Source: UBA4416 sp038327195
GTDB lineage: Bacteria; Bacteroidota; Bacteroidia; B-17B0; Aurantibacillaceae
Length of the DNA: 64,000 bases
NCBI GenBank assembly: GCA_038327195.1
Contig: JBBQKU010000004.1
Location: forward strand, 62,001 to 126,000
Direction: 5' to 3'
The notes beneath the pieces were generated by a model. The model saw only the letters and a program-made list of their open reading frames with translations, was not told the DNA's origin and made no database searches. Below, piece by piece: positions 53,962-62,106 of the stretch. The position numbers were made by a program, and so were the translations under genes. The stretch's first letter is position 1; each line of letters starts with the position of its first letter.

Positions 53962-54058
53962 CCACTTTAGGTTGTAAAAGTAGTTTTTATTTTGTTTTCT
54001 CGCATTCTTTTGTTTTCTGTTAACTCATTATTTTCTGCCAATATTAAAATATTTGTCG

Positions 54059-54066
54059 TAAATTTG
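54059..54066 (+). promoter_or_regulatory. -7 box upstream of the Fic gene
   Basis: TAAATTTG fits TAnnTTTG and lies directly before the array of 24-bp repeats, so transcription would start inside the array. The ATG is 120 bp downstream. Confidence 0.5.
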
Positions 54067-54162
54067 CATAATAACCTAATTTTAGCACAACGTAATAACC
54101 TAATTTAAAAACAGCGTAAAAAGCTAATTATTATACAACTCAATAACCTAGTTTACAACCTT
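54067..54162 (+). repeat. Four tandem imperfect 24-bp repeats in the Fic gene leader
   Basis: Units start at 54067, 54091, 54115 and 54139, with core AATAACCTAATTT (third unit AAAAAGCTAATTA, fourth AATAACCTAGTTT). The spacing is exactly 24 bp. They lie between the -7 box and the start codon. A repeated binding site for a regulator, possibly the winged-helix part of the encoded protein, is the obvious idea. Confidence 0.75.
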
Positions 54163-54185
54163 ACCAATTTCTAATAATATCAATA

Positions 54186-55733
54186 ATGGCAACACCAAGC
54201 GAAAAACTAGCAGAATCCCTTGAAGCACTAAAGGAGCTTCAAGATAAGGGTATTATGGCAATTAAAGCCTCTGAATTAAGCCGAGTGCATAGAGAGCGTT
54301 TGTCGAAGAACGGCTTTTTAAGTGAAGTAATGAAAGGGTGGTATTTATCAGTTCCATCAACCGAGCAACAAGGAGATAGCACCTCTTGGTATGCAACCTA
54401 TTGGCACTTTTGTGCGAGGTATTTATCTGATAGATATGCTGAAACTTATTGTATTTCTCCCGAACAATCTTTACAAATACATTCCGGAAATTGGACTGTC
54501 CCACAACAATTAATTATTAGATCGAAGCAAGGAGTTAATTCTCAAACACCATTACCAAACAATACTTCATTATTTAGTATAAAATCTCCTTTAGCAAATA
54601 AAGCCGAAATCCAAGAGATAAATGGTATACGAATGTTAACGCTTCCTTCTTCTCTCGTGCATTGTTCGCCAACAATGTTTATTAGAAGTGCAACCGATGT
54701 GAGAACAGCACTTACAATGATTAGTAATTCATCAGATATATTATCAATACTTCTTGACGGAGGACATAGCACCGTTGCAGGCAGATTGGCAGGTGCATTT
54801 AGAAACGTAGGTCAGGATAGAATTGCAGATGATATTGTAAAAGTAATGAAGTCTGCCGGATATGATGTAAGAGAAACTGATCCTTTTGAAACAAAAATGT
54901 CTGTTACTTTATCTTCAAGAGAAAGATCTCCTTATGTGAACAGAATAAAACTAATGTGGCACTCGATGAGAGAAGTCGTTATTAAACATTTCCCTAAAGC
55001 TCCGGGCATACCGGAAGACCATGCGAGATATATGAAAATGGTGGAAGATATTTATATAACGGATGCTTATCACTCGTTGTCAATTGAACAATATAAAGTT
55101 ACTCCTGAATTAATTGAGCGAGTTAAAAGTGGCAATTGGGATGCAAAAAAGAATAATGAAGACAAACAACAAAGAGATGCAATGGCAGCAAGAGGTTATT
55201 GGCAAGCAACGCAAAAGGTTAGAGAAAGTATAAAAAAAATACTTAGTGGCAAAAACTCAGGAAAGGTTACCGATGTTGAACACGGAGATTGGTATCGAGA
55301 ACTCTTTGCTCCAAGCGTAACCGTTGGTTTATTAAAACCATCTGATTTAGCAGGATACAGAAATGGCCAAGTTTATATTAGTCAATCTAAACATGTACCA
55401 CTAAACATTGATGCTGTTCGTGATGCTATGCCATTATTATTTGAATTACTAAGCAATGAAAAAGAGGCTTCTGTAAGAGCCGTTCTTGGTCATTTTATAT
55501 TTGTTTACATACATCCATATATGGATGGTAATGGACGAATGGGGCGTTTTATGCTAAATGTCATGTTGGCTTCAGGAGGTTATCCGTGGACGGTTATACC
55601 AGTAGAAGAACGTAAGGCATATATGACAGCTTTAGAAAAAGCTAGTGTAGAAAATGACATAGAGCAATTTGCTAAATTTTTAGCTCACCTTGTAAAGCAA
55701 GGGATGAAGGGGAAACCAGTTGCAACAATTTAA
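54186..55733 (+). CDS. Fic-family protein with AbiEi-like N-terminus
   Basis: The 515-residue protein begins with an AbiEi/winged-helix-like N-terminal part (~10-70, LQDKGIMAIKASELSRVHRE, GFLSEVMKGWYLS) and a middle region (~75-260). The C-terminal Fic domain carries H443PYMDGNGRMGRF (Fic motif HxFx[D/E]GNGRxxR, with Tyr at the Phe position). A candidate class II inhibitory helix, S297LSIE301Q, lies before the Fic core in DAYHSLSIEQYKVTPELIE. Fic enzymes AMPylate or phosphorylate target proteins; the target is unknown. Very similar proteins are widespread in Proteobacteria, so horizontal acquisition is likely. No separate toxin or antitoxin gene is adjacent. Confidence 0.85.
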   Translation: MATPSEKLAESLEALKELQDKGIMAIKASELSRVHRERLSKNGFLSEVMKGWYLSVPSTEQQGDSTSWYATYWHFCARYLSDRYAETYCISPEQSLQIHSGNWTVPQQLIIRSKQGVNSQTPLPNNTSLFSIKSPLANKAEIQEINGIRMLTLPSSLVHCSPTMFIRSATDVRTALTMISNSSDILSILLDGGHSTVAGRLAGAFRNVGQDRIADDIVKVMKSAGYDVRETDPFETKMSVTLSSRERSPYVNRIKLMWHSMREVVIKHFPKAPGIPEDHARYMKMVEDIYITDAYHSLSIEQYKVTPELIERVKSGNWDAKKNNEDKQQRDAMAARGYWQATQKVRESIKKILSGKNSGKVTDVEHGDWYRELFAPSVTVGLLKPSDLAGYRNGQVYISQSKHVPLNIDAVRDAMPLLFELLSNEKEASVRAVLGHFIFVYIHPYMDGNGRMGRFMLNVMLASGGYPWTVIPVEERKAYMTALEKASVENDIEQFAKFLAHLVKQGMKGKPVATI

Positions 55734-55922
55734 TGTTATTTTCAATTACATAGTAAATAACATTAAAAGATAGAGCAAATTCATACAATGAGTACAAATT
55801 TAAATTTTGTGATAGTAAATTGCTAATTTAGGTTTATTGCTTAGTTTAAGATAAAAAATTGTTTTTTTATTAAATAAGGTTAATAGATTTTTATACTTTT
55901 AAAAAACACTAAAATCAGTCAA

Positions 55923-56591
55923 ATGTTTTCAAATAATATCTTTAAAAAATACTGCTCAGAAGAATGGCTGCCCATCTTTAATTTAAATAAGCAAACCATT
56001 AATGTAAGTGCAAAGGAAAGAATATTTAACGAAGGAGATTCGGTAAAAGGCATTTATTTTATTGAACATGGTAAAGTTAAGGTATTGTCAAAGTTTAATT
56101 CCAAAGATGAGAAGATCTTACGAATAGCTTCGAGTGATTCTATTCTTGGTCATCGAGGAATTCATTACAAGCATTACCATATTTCTTCTGAAGCGCTCAT
56201 CGATACTACACTTACTTTTTTGCCAATGGATATTTTTATCAAAATTATAAAAGCAAATCCTGATATGGCAATCTATTTATTGAACTTCATGACTGATGAA
56301 TTGAAAGAGGCAGAAGAACGAATGAAAAATTTATTAATTCTTAATCCTAAAACTAGAGTTGCTTTAATTTTAATAAAACTGATAGATTGTTTTGGATATG
56401 CAAATGAAAACAGTAAACTATTGTCTTTTACGCTCACCCGAAGCGATCTTGCAAATATGGCTGGGACTACTTACGAAACAATTATACGAACTCTATCCGC
56501 TTTTGAAGAGTTAAAACTGATCGAATTAGTTGGAAAAGAAATTGCTATAAAAAACGAAAAAAAATTAAAAGCATTTGTTAATCAAAAATAA
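55923..56591 (+). CDS. Crp/Fnr-family transcription regulator (first of two)
   Basis: The 222-residue protein has a cyclic-nucleotide-binding-like beta-roll (~20-115, ERIFNEGDSVKGIYFIEHGK) and a winged helix-turn-helix (~170-215; LTRSDLANMAGTTYETIIRT). The recognition helix has E-T-I-I-R, typical of the group that reads TGA half-sites. It has only two Cys (C11, ~C154), so no Fnr-type 4Fe-4S cluster. A 52-bp palindrome lies between it and the next regulator. Confidence 0.88.
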   Translation: MFSNNIFKKYCSEEWLPIFNLNKQTINVSAKERIFNEGDSVKGIYFIEHGKVKVLSKFNSKDEKILRIASSDSILGHRGIHYKHYHISSEALIDTTLTFLPMDIFIKIIKANPDMAIYLLNFMTDELKEAEERMKNLLILNPKTRVALILIKLIDCFGYANENSKLLSFTLTRSDLANMAGTTYETIIRTLSAFEELKLIELVGKEIAIKNEKKLKAFVNQK

Positions 56592-56618
56592 ATATTATCT
56601 ATCAGCATTTGATTACAT

Positions 56619-56670
56619 TTTGCCAATTTGACAAAATATGATTATAATCATATTTTGTCAAATTGGCAAA
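56619..56670. repeat. 52-bp perfect palindrome between two Crp/Fnr-family genes
   Basis: The sequence 56619-56644 is perfectly complementary to 56645-56670, with no spacer. Its centre is ATGAT-TATA-ATCAT, which contains the Fnr-type core TGAT-N4-ATCA, and the outer arms contain TTTGACAAAA / TTTTGTCAAA. No T-tract follows on either strand, so it is not a classic terminator. The rest of the intergenic 56592-56833 has no gene. Confidence 0.9.
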
Positions 56671-56833
56671 TCCCTTTAAATTATAGTGTTTAGCAGTTTG
56701 TTATGAATAAACTATTCTAAAAAATATGATTTTTAGCATTTACAACATATGTTTTTCAAAGTACTTTTATGAAATATTTTGAAGTATTATTTATTTCAAA
56801 AATTGGTTAATAATTACTATTGAATAATGATTT

Positions 56834-57427
56834 ATGTTTATTGATTCAGATATATTAGTTACATGGGGAGCTGTAGCAAAGAAATTCAAAAAAGGGGAAT
56901 TTGTTATTCATGAAGGAGATCATGCTCGCTTTTATTTTCAAATTTTAGAAGGTACTATTAAAATGTTTAATACAAATTTAGAAGGTAGAGAATTTACTCA
57001 GTCTGAATTTAAAGCTGGAAATAGTTTTGGAGAGCCCCCTTTATTTATAGATGAAGAATATCCTTCATCTGCCGTTGCATGTGAGGATTCGATTATACTA
57101 AAATTAACAAAAGAAAAATTTATTGAAGTGCTAGATGAATATCCATTATTTCAAAAGAAATTAATCACTCTTTTTGCAAAAAGAATCTATAGTAAATCTA
57201 CTACGTTAAGAGAAATAATAAATAATAATCCTGACACAAAGATCCTAGCATTTTTAGATGCTTATAAAAAGAAAATTCAAAAAGAATCAGAAAAAATTGA
57301 AATTCCATATACTCGCCAAGATATTGCAAATTATACAGGACTAAGGGTTGAAACTGTAATAAGAACTTTAGCAAAAATGAAAGTAAAAAAAGTAGTACAA
57401 ATTGAAAATAGAAAATTGATTTATTAA
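56834..57427 (+). CDS. Crp/Fnr-family transcription regulator (second of two)
   Basis: The 197-residue protein has a beta-roll (~15-110, KKGEFVIHEGDHARFYFQIL, GNSFGEPPLFIDEEYPS) and a winged helix with TRQDIANYTGLRVETVIRTL (~155-190). E-T-V-I-R in the recognition helix suits Fnr-like sites. There is no Fe-S Cys motif, so signal sensing, if any, would be of another kind (heme or NO, as in DNR, is one option). It is two bases upstream of the membrane-protein gene. Confidence 0.88.
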   Translation: MFIDSDILVTWGAVAKKFKKGEFVIHEGDHARFYFQILEGTIKMFNTNLEGREFTQSEFKAGNSFGEPPLFIDEEYPSSAVACEDSIILKLTKEKFIEVLDEYPLFQKKLITLFAKRIYSKSTTLREIINNNPDTKILAFLDAYKKKIQKESEKIEIPYTRQDIANYTGLRVETVIRTLAKMKVKKVVQIENRKLIY

Positions 57428-57429
57428 TT

Positions 57430-58650
57430 ATGGAATTGAATATTAAGTACTGGATAAGGTTTTCACTTTATAATTTATTGATTGTTGCATTACTAGGAGT
57501 CTTGATGAGATACAAAATTGGTTTCGATTTTCCGTTTTTTAGTCAAAAAAATGCTCAGCATGCCCATTCTCATTTTGCCTTTGCTGGTTGGATAACACAT
57601 ACTTTGTATGCTTTATTAATAAATTTTATCCAACAAAAATTATCTTCTGAGTATTTAAAACAATACAAGATGCTATTAATAGCTAATTTATTTTGTTCAT
57701 ATGGAATGTTGGTTTCGTTTTTCATTCAAGGGTATGGCGTTATATCAATCATTTTATCTACGCTAACAATAGTTATTGCCTGTATCTTTGCATTTTATTA
57801 TTTTAAAGATTTAAAAAAAATTGACAATGAAAATTCAACAAAATCCTGGTTTAAAGCGGCCCTTTGGTTTAATATAATTTCGTCGTTAGGAACATTTTAT
57901 TTGGCGTATATAATGATTTCAAAAGATTTTAATGAGCATTTATATTTAGCCGCAGTATACTTTTATTTACACTTCCAGTACAATGGCTTTTTTATATTTT
58001 CTTGCATGGGTTTATTCACAAATAATATAAAGAAATTATTGCCAGATTATAAACATGACAGATTACTATTCAAACTATTCTTTTGGTCTTGTATACCAGC
58101 TTATTTTTTATCAACATTATGGGCTAATATTCCTATTTGGCTTTATGTAATTGTTGTAATTGCAGCTATTGTCCAAATCATAGCATGGTTTAAATTTTTA
58201 AATAATGTAAAAAAAGCATCAAGTCTTTCTGCAAATTTTCAAAAATTTTCAAAATACTTATTTCTATTTGTTACAATAGCTTTTACTATAAAATTAATTT
58301 TACAACTTGGCTCAACTATCCCAGTATTAGCAAAATTAGCCTTTGGATTTCGCCCGGTAGTAATTGCATATTTACATTTAGTATTGTTAGCAGTAATTTC
58401 AGTATTCGTACTTGCTTACTTGTATACATTTAATTTTATTAAAGTGAATAAAACTACGCTTATCGCATTTAGTGTTTTTATTATAGGAATATTTTTTAAC
58501 GAATTAGTTTTAGCCGTTCAAGGCTTCGCTTCATTTAGTTATATCTCAATAAAATATGTTAATGAAACATTATTCGGAATTTCATTACTACTATTGACTG
58601 GTACTGTTATGATAGTAATTTCCCAAAGAAAGAAAGTGAAAGAATCATAG
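57430..58650 (+). CDS. Polytopic membrane protein resembling heme-copper oxidase subunit I
   Basis: The 406-residue protein has about 11-12 helices. Candidate heme ligands are in QHAHSHFAFAGWITHTLYAL (H44, H46, H48), FYLHFQYNGFF and VIAYLHLVLLAVISVF. Helix-rich, His-in-helix layout resembles CcoN/NorB-like or NnrS-like proteins, but the catalytic copper His set cannot be confirmed. It is encoded 2 bp after the Crp/Fnr regulator, so they should be co-transcribed, suggesting a role in low-oxygen or NO metabolism. Could also be an uncharacterised heme protein. Confidence 0.5.
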   Translation: MELNIKYWIRFSLYNLLIVALLGVLMRYKIGFDFPFFSQKNAQHAHSHFAFAGWITHTLYALLINFIQQKLSSEYLKQYKMLLIANLFCSYGMLVSFFIQGYGVISIILSTLTIVIACIFAFYYFKDLKKIDNENSTKSWFKAALWFNIISSLGTFYLAYIMISKDFNEHLYLAAVYFYLHFQYNGFFIFSCMGLFTNNIKKLLPDYKHDRLLFKLFFWSCIPAYFLSTLWANIPIWLYVIVVIAAIVQIIAWFKFLNNVKKASSLSANFQKFSKYLFLFVTIAFTIKLILQLGSTIPVLAKLAFGFRPVVIAYLHLVLLAVISVFVLAYLYTFNFIKVNKTTLIAFSVFIIGIFFNELVLAVQGFASFSYISIKYVNETLFGISLLLLTGTVMIVISQRKKVKES

Positions 58651-58672
58651 TTTTTTTGACAGGGAATAAATA

Positions 58673-60673
58673 TTAAAATATAAAATTTAAATTGATACTG
58701 AAGTTTCTTCCAAATCTAGGAATGTTACCAATATCAAGATGTTCCCGATAGGTATAATCAAATATATTTTCGCATGCTAATGAAATCTGCAATACCGTTG
58801 ATTTAATTCTAATATTTCTTGAAGCTCTAATATTAAACAAATTAAAAGATGGAGTTACTTTATCACCATAATCAATATTGATTCTATTTTGAGTTATAGC
58901 ATAGTCATGTTCAACTTGGAATTGATATAGTTTATATTTATAACGTAATGCGTGTTGTAATTTAAATGGAGGAACAAGAGGTAATGGCATGCCTGTATTT
59001 GTTTCTGCATAAACATATTTCACACTACCGATATAAGAAAAACGACTTGTTATTTCGGCTTTAAGATTTGCTTCAAATCCTTGGCTAGTAGCGTAATCAA
59101 TATTTTTATATGTTTTTAAACCATAAGCACCTATTGTCATTTGACTAAAACCGACTAACTGATAGCTATATATATAATCTTTAATATGATGATAGAACAA
59201 ATTAAACGAGTATTCGATTTTTTTAAATTGCTGTTTAAAAAGCAATTCCATTTGATAAGATTGTTCAGGTTTTAATTCCAAATTTCCTATATAATCAAAT
59301 TGATCTTGTCTATTAAATAAATAATAACCATACCTTTCATTACTTGTTGGTATTCTTTCACCATATCCTAAACTTAATTGCATTAAAGTAGATTCTTTTA
59401 ATCGTTTAGAATATGCAAGATTTAAATTTTTCAAAAAATCTGTTTTAATTTCAGTTATATCTGTATTGTACACTTTCCATTGCTTTGATCCAATACCATA
59501 AGAAGCATATTGATTAAAATAGTCTAATCTTCCATTAATAATTATTTCTTGCTTTGCCTTAAAATTAAATACTTTATTTAATGCTACACCAAAATCATAC
59601 ATATTATTTTCTGGTAAAGTTTGCATGTACATAATTGGCTCATTATTTGGATACATAGTCATATCAGCTCTTAAATATACTTGATGATAATCTAGTCGAA
59701 GTTTAAGATTGTTCTTTCCAAACAATTCATTATAAATACCAAAGGTTTTACTCCAGCCTGGCATATCCATATGCATTGGTGAGTTACTTCTATGAGTATC
59801 ATCCATTTGATGAACAATGTCGTTATAATAAATTTTAAAATTATTATTAATCAAAAACCCTTTTCTGAAATCAATCCGATGCGTCAAAGAATAAATTTGT
59901 GCTTTTGCCATACCAACATCCATTAATAGTGCTGGATAGCCAATATTCTTTCCCCAATCGCCAATATAATCTAATTTCAAGATTTGTGATTGTGATATTT
60001 TAAAAGAAACAGCAGCTGAAGTATTTACTTTTTGATAACTTGAATTTGAAATAACAACATTAGAACCACTGCGGTAATTGTCTGCTTTTCTAAAAGTTCC
60101 ACTTATTCGATAAGCAATTTTTTTTAATGATTGTTGAAGAATAATTGATGAATTATAACCGTTGTTTATTGTTAGGTAAGTTTGGGCTAATTGACCATTA
60201 ATTTTCGAATGACAATTAAATGTAGGTTCTTTTAATTTCATACTGATTTGTCCGCCAATCGTGCTTCCTTCAATTGCTCCTGCAGCTCCATGAGAAACTT
60301 GTATTGCTTGCAAATTTGTCGGCTCAATATATATTGAAACCGGATCCATTTTATCAGTACAAGCGCCGTATATGCGCATGCCATCAATGGTTAAATTAGA
60401 TTGGCCTGAACCATAGCTCCTCAAGGTTGGTTCCAATCCATAGGCACCCCTTTTTATTAAATTAACACCTTGCATTCGAGAAAGAATATCTTCGATGCTA
60501 GATAATTTATTATTTTTATAAAAATTGAATGATTGATTTTTATTTTCAGATTCATCATTTATACAAACTTCACCCAACGTAACAGTTTTAGTAACAGAAT
60601 CCTTGGAACTATTTTGACTCCAAAGATTCTGTTGTAAAAAAATAATTATTAATATAATTTTTAGTTTAAACAC
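58673..60673 (-). CDS. TonB-dependent receptor, NosA/OprC-like copper transporter
   Basis: The 666-residue protein has a signal peptide (KLKIILIIIFLQQNLWSQ), a plug domain (~30-150; SSIEDILSRMQGVNLIKRG, LTIDGMRIYGACTDKMDP) and a 22-strand barrel ending GRNFSINLNFIF. C105-x3-M109 in GACTDKMDP and H288-x-M290 in IVHQMDDTH match OprC of Pseudomonas, where CxxxM (C143, M147) and HxM (H323, M325) bind copper; the spacing C-to-H is 183 here and 180 there. A second Met-His cluster (MHMDM, 300-304) is nearby. Starts at GTG overlapping the lipoprotein stop by one base. Predicted role: outer-membrane copper uptake. Confidence 0.8.
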   Translation of the reverse strand: MFKLKIILIIIFLQQNLWSQNSSKDSVTKTVTLGEVCINDESENKNQSFNFYKNNKLSSIEDILSRMQGVNLIKRGAYGLEPTLRSYGSGQSNLTIDGMRIYGACTDKMDPVSIYIEPTNLQAIQVSHGAAGAIEGSTIGGQISMKLKEPTFNCHSKINGQLAQTYLTINNGYNSSIILQQSLKKIAYRISGTFRKADNYRSGSNVVISNSSYQKVNTSAAVSFKISQSQILKLDYIGDWGKNIGYPALLMDVGMAKAQIYSLTHRIDFRKGFLINNNFKIYYNDIVHQMDDTHRSNSPMHMDMPGWSKTFGIYNELFGKNNLKLRLDYHQVYLRADMTMYPNNEPIMYMQTLPENNMYDFGVALNKVFNFKAKQEIIINGRLDYFNQYASYGIGSKQWKVYNTDITEIKTDFLKNLNLAYSKRLKESTLMQLSLGYGERIPTSNERYGYYLFNRQDQFDYIGNLELKPEQSYQMELLFKQQFKKIEYSFNLFYHHIKDYIYSYQLVGFSQMTIGAYGLKTYKNIDYATSQGFEANLKAEITSRFSYIGSVKYVYAETNTGMPLPLVPPFKLQHALRYKYKLYQFQVEHDYAITQNRINIDYGDKVTPSFNLFNIRASRNIRIKSTVLQISLACENIFDYTYREHLDIGNIPRFGRNFSINLNFIF

Positions 60674-61509
60674 TATTGTAATGTTGTTTCAAAATATTGG
60701 TCACTACTAATTAATGTACCACTTTTATATAACTTAATATTTATACGCCATAAGCCCGTCATTGTGAAGTTAACTTTGCCAACGTAATGACCATTTGCAG
60801 TAAGTATTGGATTAATGTTATTTGGCGAACCATGTCCCATGCTAGGCATTTCAGGAATAATTTCAACTGAATAGTCATTTACATCTGGGTAACTCATCGT
60901 GCTGAACTTTTTATGGAGTGTAATTTCAAAATCATTTATTCCAACTTGCGGTTTTTTTAAATTAACTAATGAAATATAAACAGACTTACTGCTATCTAGC
61001 ACTAACACTGTGCTCTTGAATCTGCTTGGTGTAGACGCATTTACATTAACTCCAATTGTTCCCGTTCCGGTTAATCCATTTTTATGATTATGAAACATTA
61101 AGTTTAATGACCATTGAGAGCTTGTGCCAGTCATAGAAAAAATAACTGCTGTTTTAAAATAACCATTAGTTGTTACTGTATCTTCTGTGTTTTCAACCGG
61201 ACAACTATGTAACATTGAGCCCATATTCATTAATGGCATAATGTCGAAATGACCATTTGATAATTTGGTTCCGTCAATAGAATCAAATAGAGTAACATAG
61301 ATTTCATTATAACCAGTTTCAAAGGGCTTAACTGAATATATGATTGCTTTAGCTTTCGCACCAATGATATATGTTTCCCCTATTTGTATGAGGTTTTCAG
61401 TGGGTGTTGGTGTATTACTCGTTTCTTCTGGAGAAACTTCTTTTTTCTTACATGAAAATAATAATAGTGCTAAACTAGTTGCGAGAATTGTTTTTAAAAT
61501 AGAGTTCAT
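60673..61509 (-). CDS. Lipoprotein with two YtkA-like units and Met/His motifs
   Basis: The 278-residue lipoprotein has the lipobox LALLLFSC20. It has two internal repeat units, ~68-145 and ~190-265, each with a beta-sandwich look (NEIYVTLFDS / NDFEITLHKK). Each has a metal-type motif in the same place: MPLMNMGSMLHSC (M91, M94, M96, M99, H101, C103) and MPSMGHG (M221, M224, H226). Both resemble YtkA/FixH-type copper-associated domains. It probably binds copper at the outer membrane or in the periplasm and hands it to or from the receptor encoded next. Confidence 0.7.
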   Translation of the reverse strand: MNSILKTILATSLALLLFSCKKKEVSPEETSNTPTPTENLIQIGETYIIGAKAKAIIYSVKPFETGYNEIYVTLFDSIDGTKLSNGHFDIMPLMNMGSMLHSCPVENTEDTVTTNGYFKTAVIFSMTGTSSQWSLNLMFHNHKNGLTGTGTIGVNVNASTPSRFKSTVLVLDSSKSVYISLVNLKKPQVGINDFEITLHKKFSTMSYPDVNDYSVEIIPEMPSMGHGSPNNINPILTANGHYVGKVNFTMTGLWRINIKLYKSGTLISSDQYFETTLQ

Positions 61510-61643
61510 GATTTTTTTGTTTTTAATATTGATTTATCAATTAGATTAAATAATTTATTATTTATAGCAACAAGTAGTCAATAGAAATTAATCCATTCAC
61601 AAATAATAACTAACTATAATAAACTTAACGGCTAAATATGACC

Positions 61644-62012
61644 TTAACAGGTTGGTGGATGAAATATTGAAGCTGGCAGAAAGCTTGTTTCAGAATCTAA
61701 ATAATGCCAATTAGGGCTTATAGAATCAATAGTTGAAAATACAAAACTCTCAATATTTAAAGATTGACATATCTGACTTTCATTAACTTCCTTAATATCA
61801 GTTTTTGAAGAATTTTCTTTTTTATCCTGTTCTTGGAGTTGTTTTTTTAAATGGCACTTACCATTACACTTCATTTTAGGTTTATTTTTATTTTCACAAA
61901 ATTTTAAAGTAATAGATTCTTTATTAATAATATAGTTTGAAAATAAAATCATTTTACTAAGCGACTGAGAGAGTATCGCAATAAATAGTAATATGGATAA
62001 AACTTTGTTCAA
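61644..62012 (-). CDS. Small secreted/membrane-anchored Cys-motif protein
   Basis: I recognise a conserved Bacteroidota small-protein pattern but no function. With TTG 62012 as start (122 residues) it has one N-terminal helix (NKVLSILLFIAILSQSLSK), then FCENKNKPKMKCNGKCHLKK with three Cys and a His, a charged Glu/Lys segment, and a C-terminal SIFHPPTC. The Cys/His motif suggests copper binding. The frame opens to 62045, but the -7 box (62027-62034) lies there, so I choose the later start. It is the first gene before the YtkA-type lipoprotein and TonB receptor (135 bp gap). Confidence 0.6.
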   Translation of the reverse strand: MNKVLSILLFIAILSQSLSKMILFSNYIINKESITLKFCENKNKPKMKCNGKCHLKKQLQEQDKKENSSKTDIKEVNESQICQSLNIESFVFSTIDSISPNWHYLDSETSFLPASIFHPPTC

Positions 62013-62026
62013 AATATTTATTTGCA

Positions 62027-62070
62027 CAAAAATACAACTCGCCAAAATAAAATATATTGATTAAAATCAT
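62027..62070 (-). promoter_or_regulatory. Promoter with Fnr-type site before the copper-uptake-like genes
   Basis: On the minus strand the -7 box TATTTTTG is at 62034-62027. Upstream, at 62057-62070, read on the plus strand TTGAT-TAAA-ATCAT fits the Fnr consensus TTGAT-N4-ATCAA with one mismatch. Its centre is about 43 bp before the likely transcription start, the position of class II Crp/Fnr activation. Confidence 0.5.
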
Positions 62071-62106
62071 AAACATGAATTAAATAAACAAATATTTGTC
62101 ATGTTT

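Noticed and set aside
53881..53965. tRNA-like 3' end (ggacttatcgaacc and flanks)
   Set aside because: I could not fold a full cloverleaf or find an anticodon arm; kept only as an inverted repeat.
56619..56670. Palindrome as an intrinsic terminator
   Set aside because: No T-tract follows the stem on either strand and there is no loop beyond four bases.
61529..61540. TTGATTTATCAA as an Fnr site upstream of the lipoprotein gene
   Set aside because: Half-site spacing is 2 bp short of TTGAT-N4-ATCAA, and no -7 box is near.
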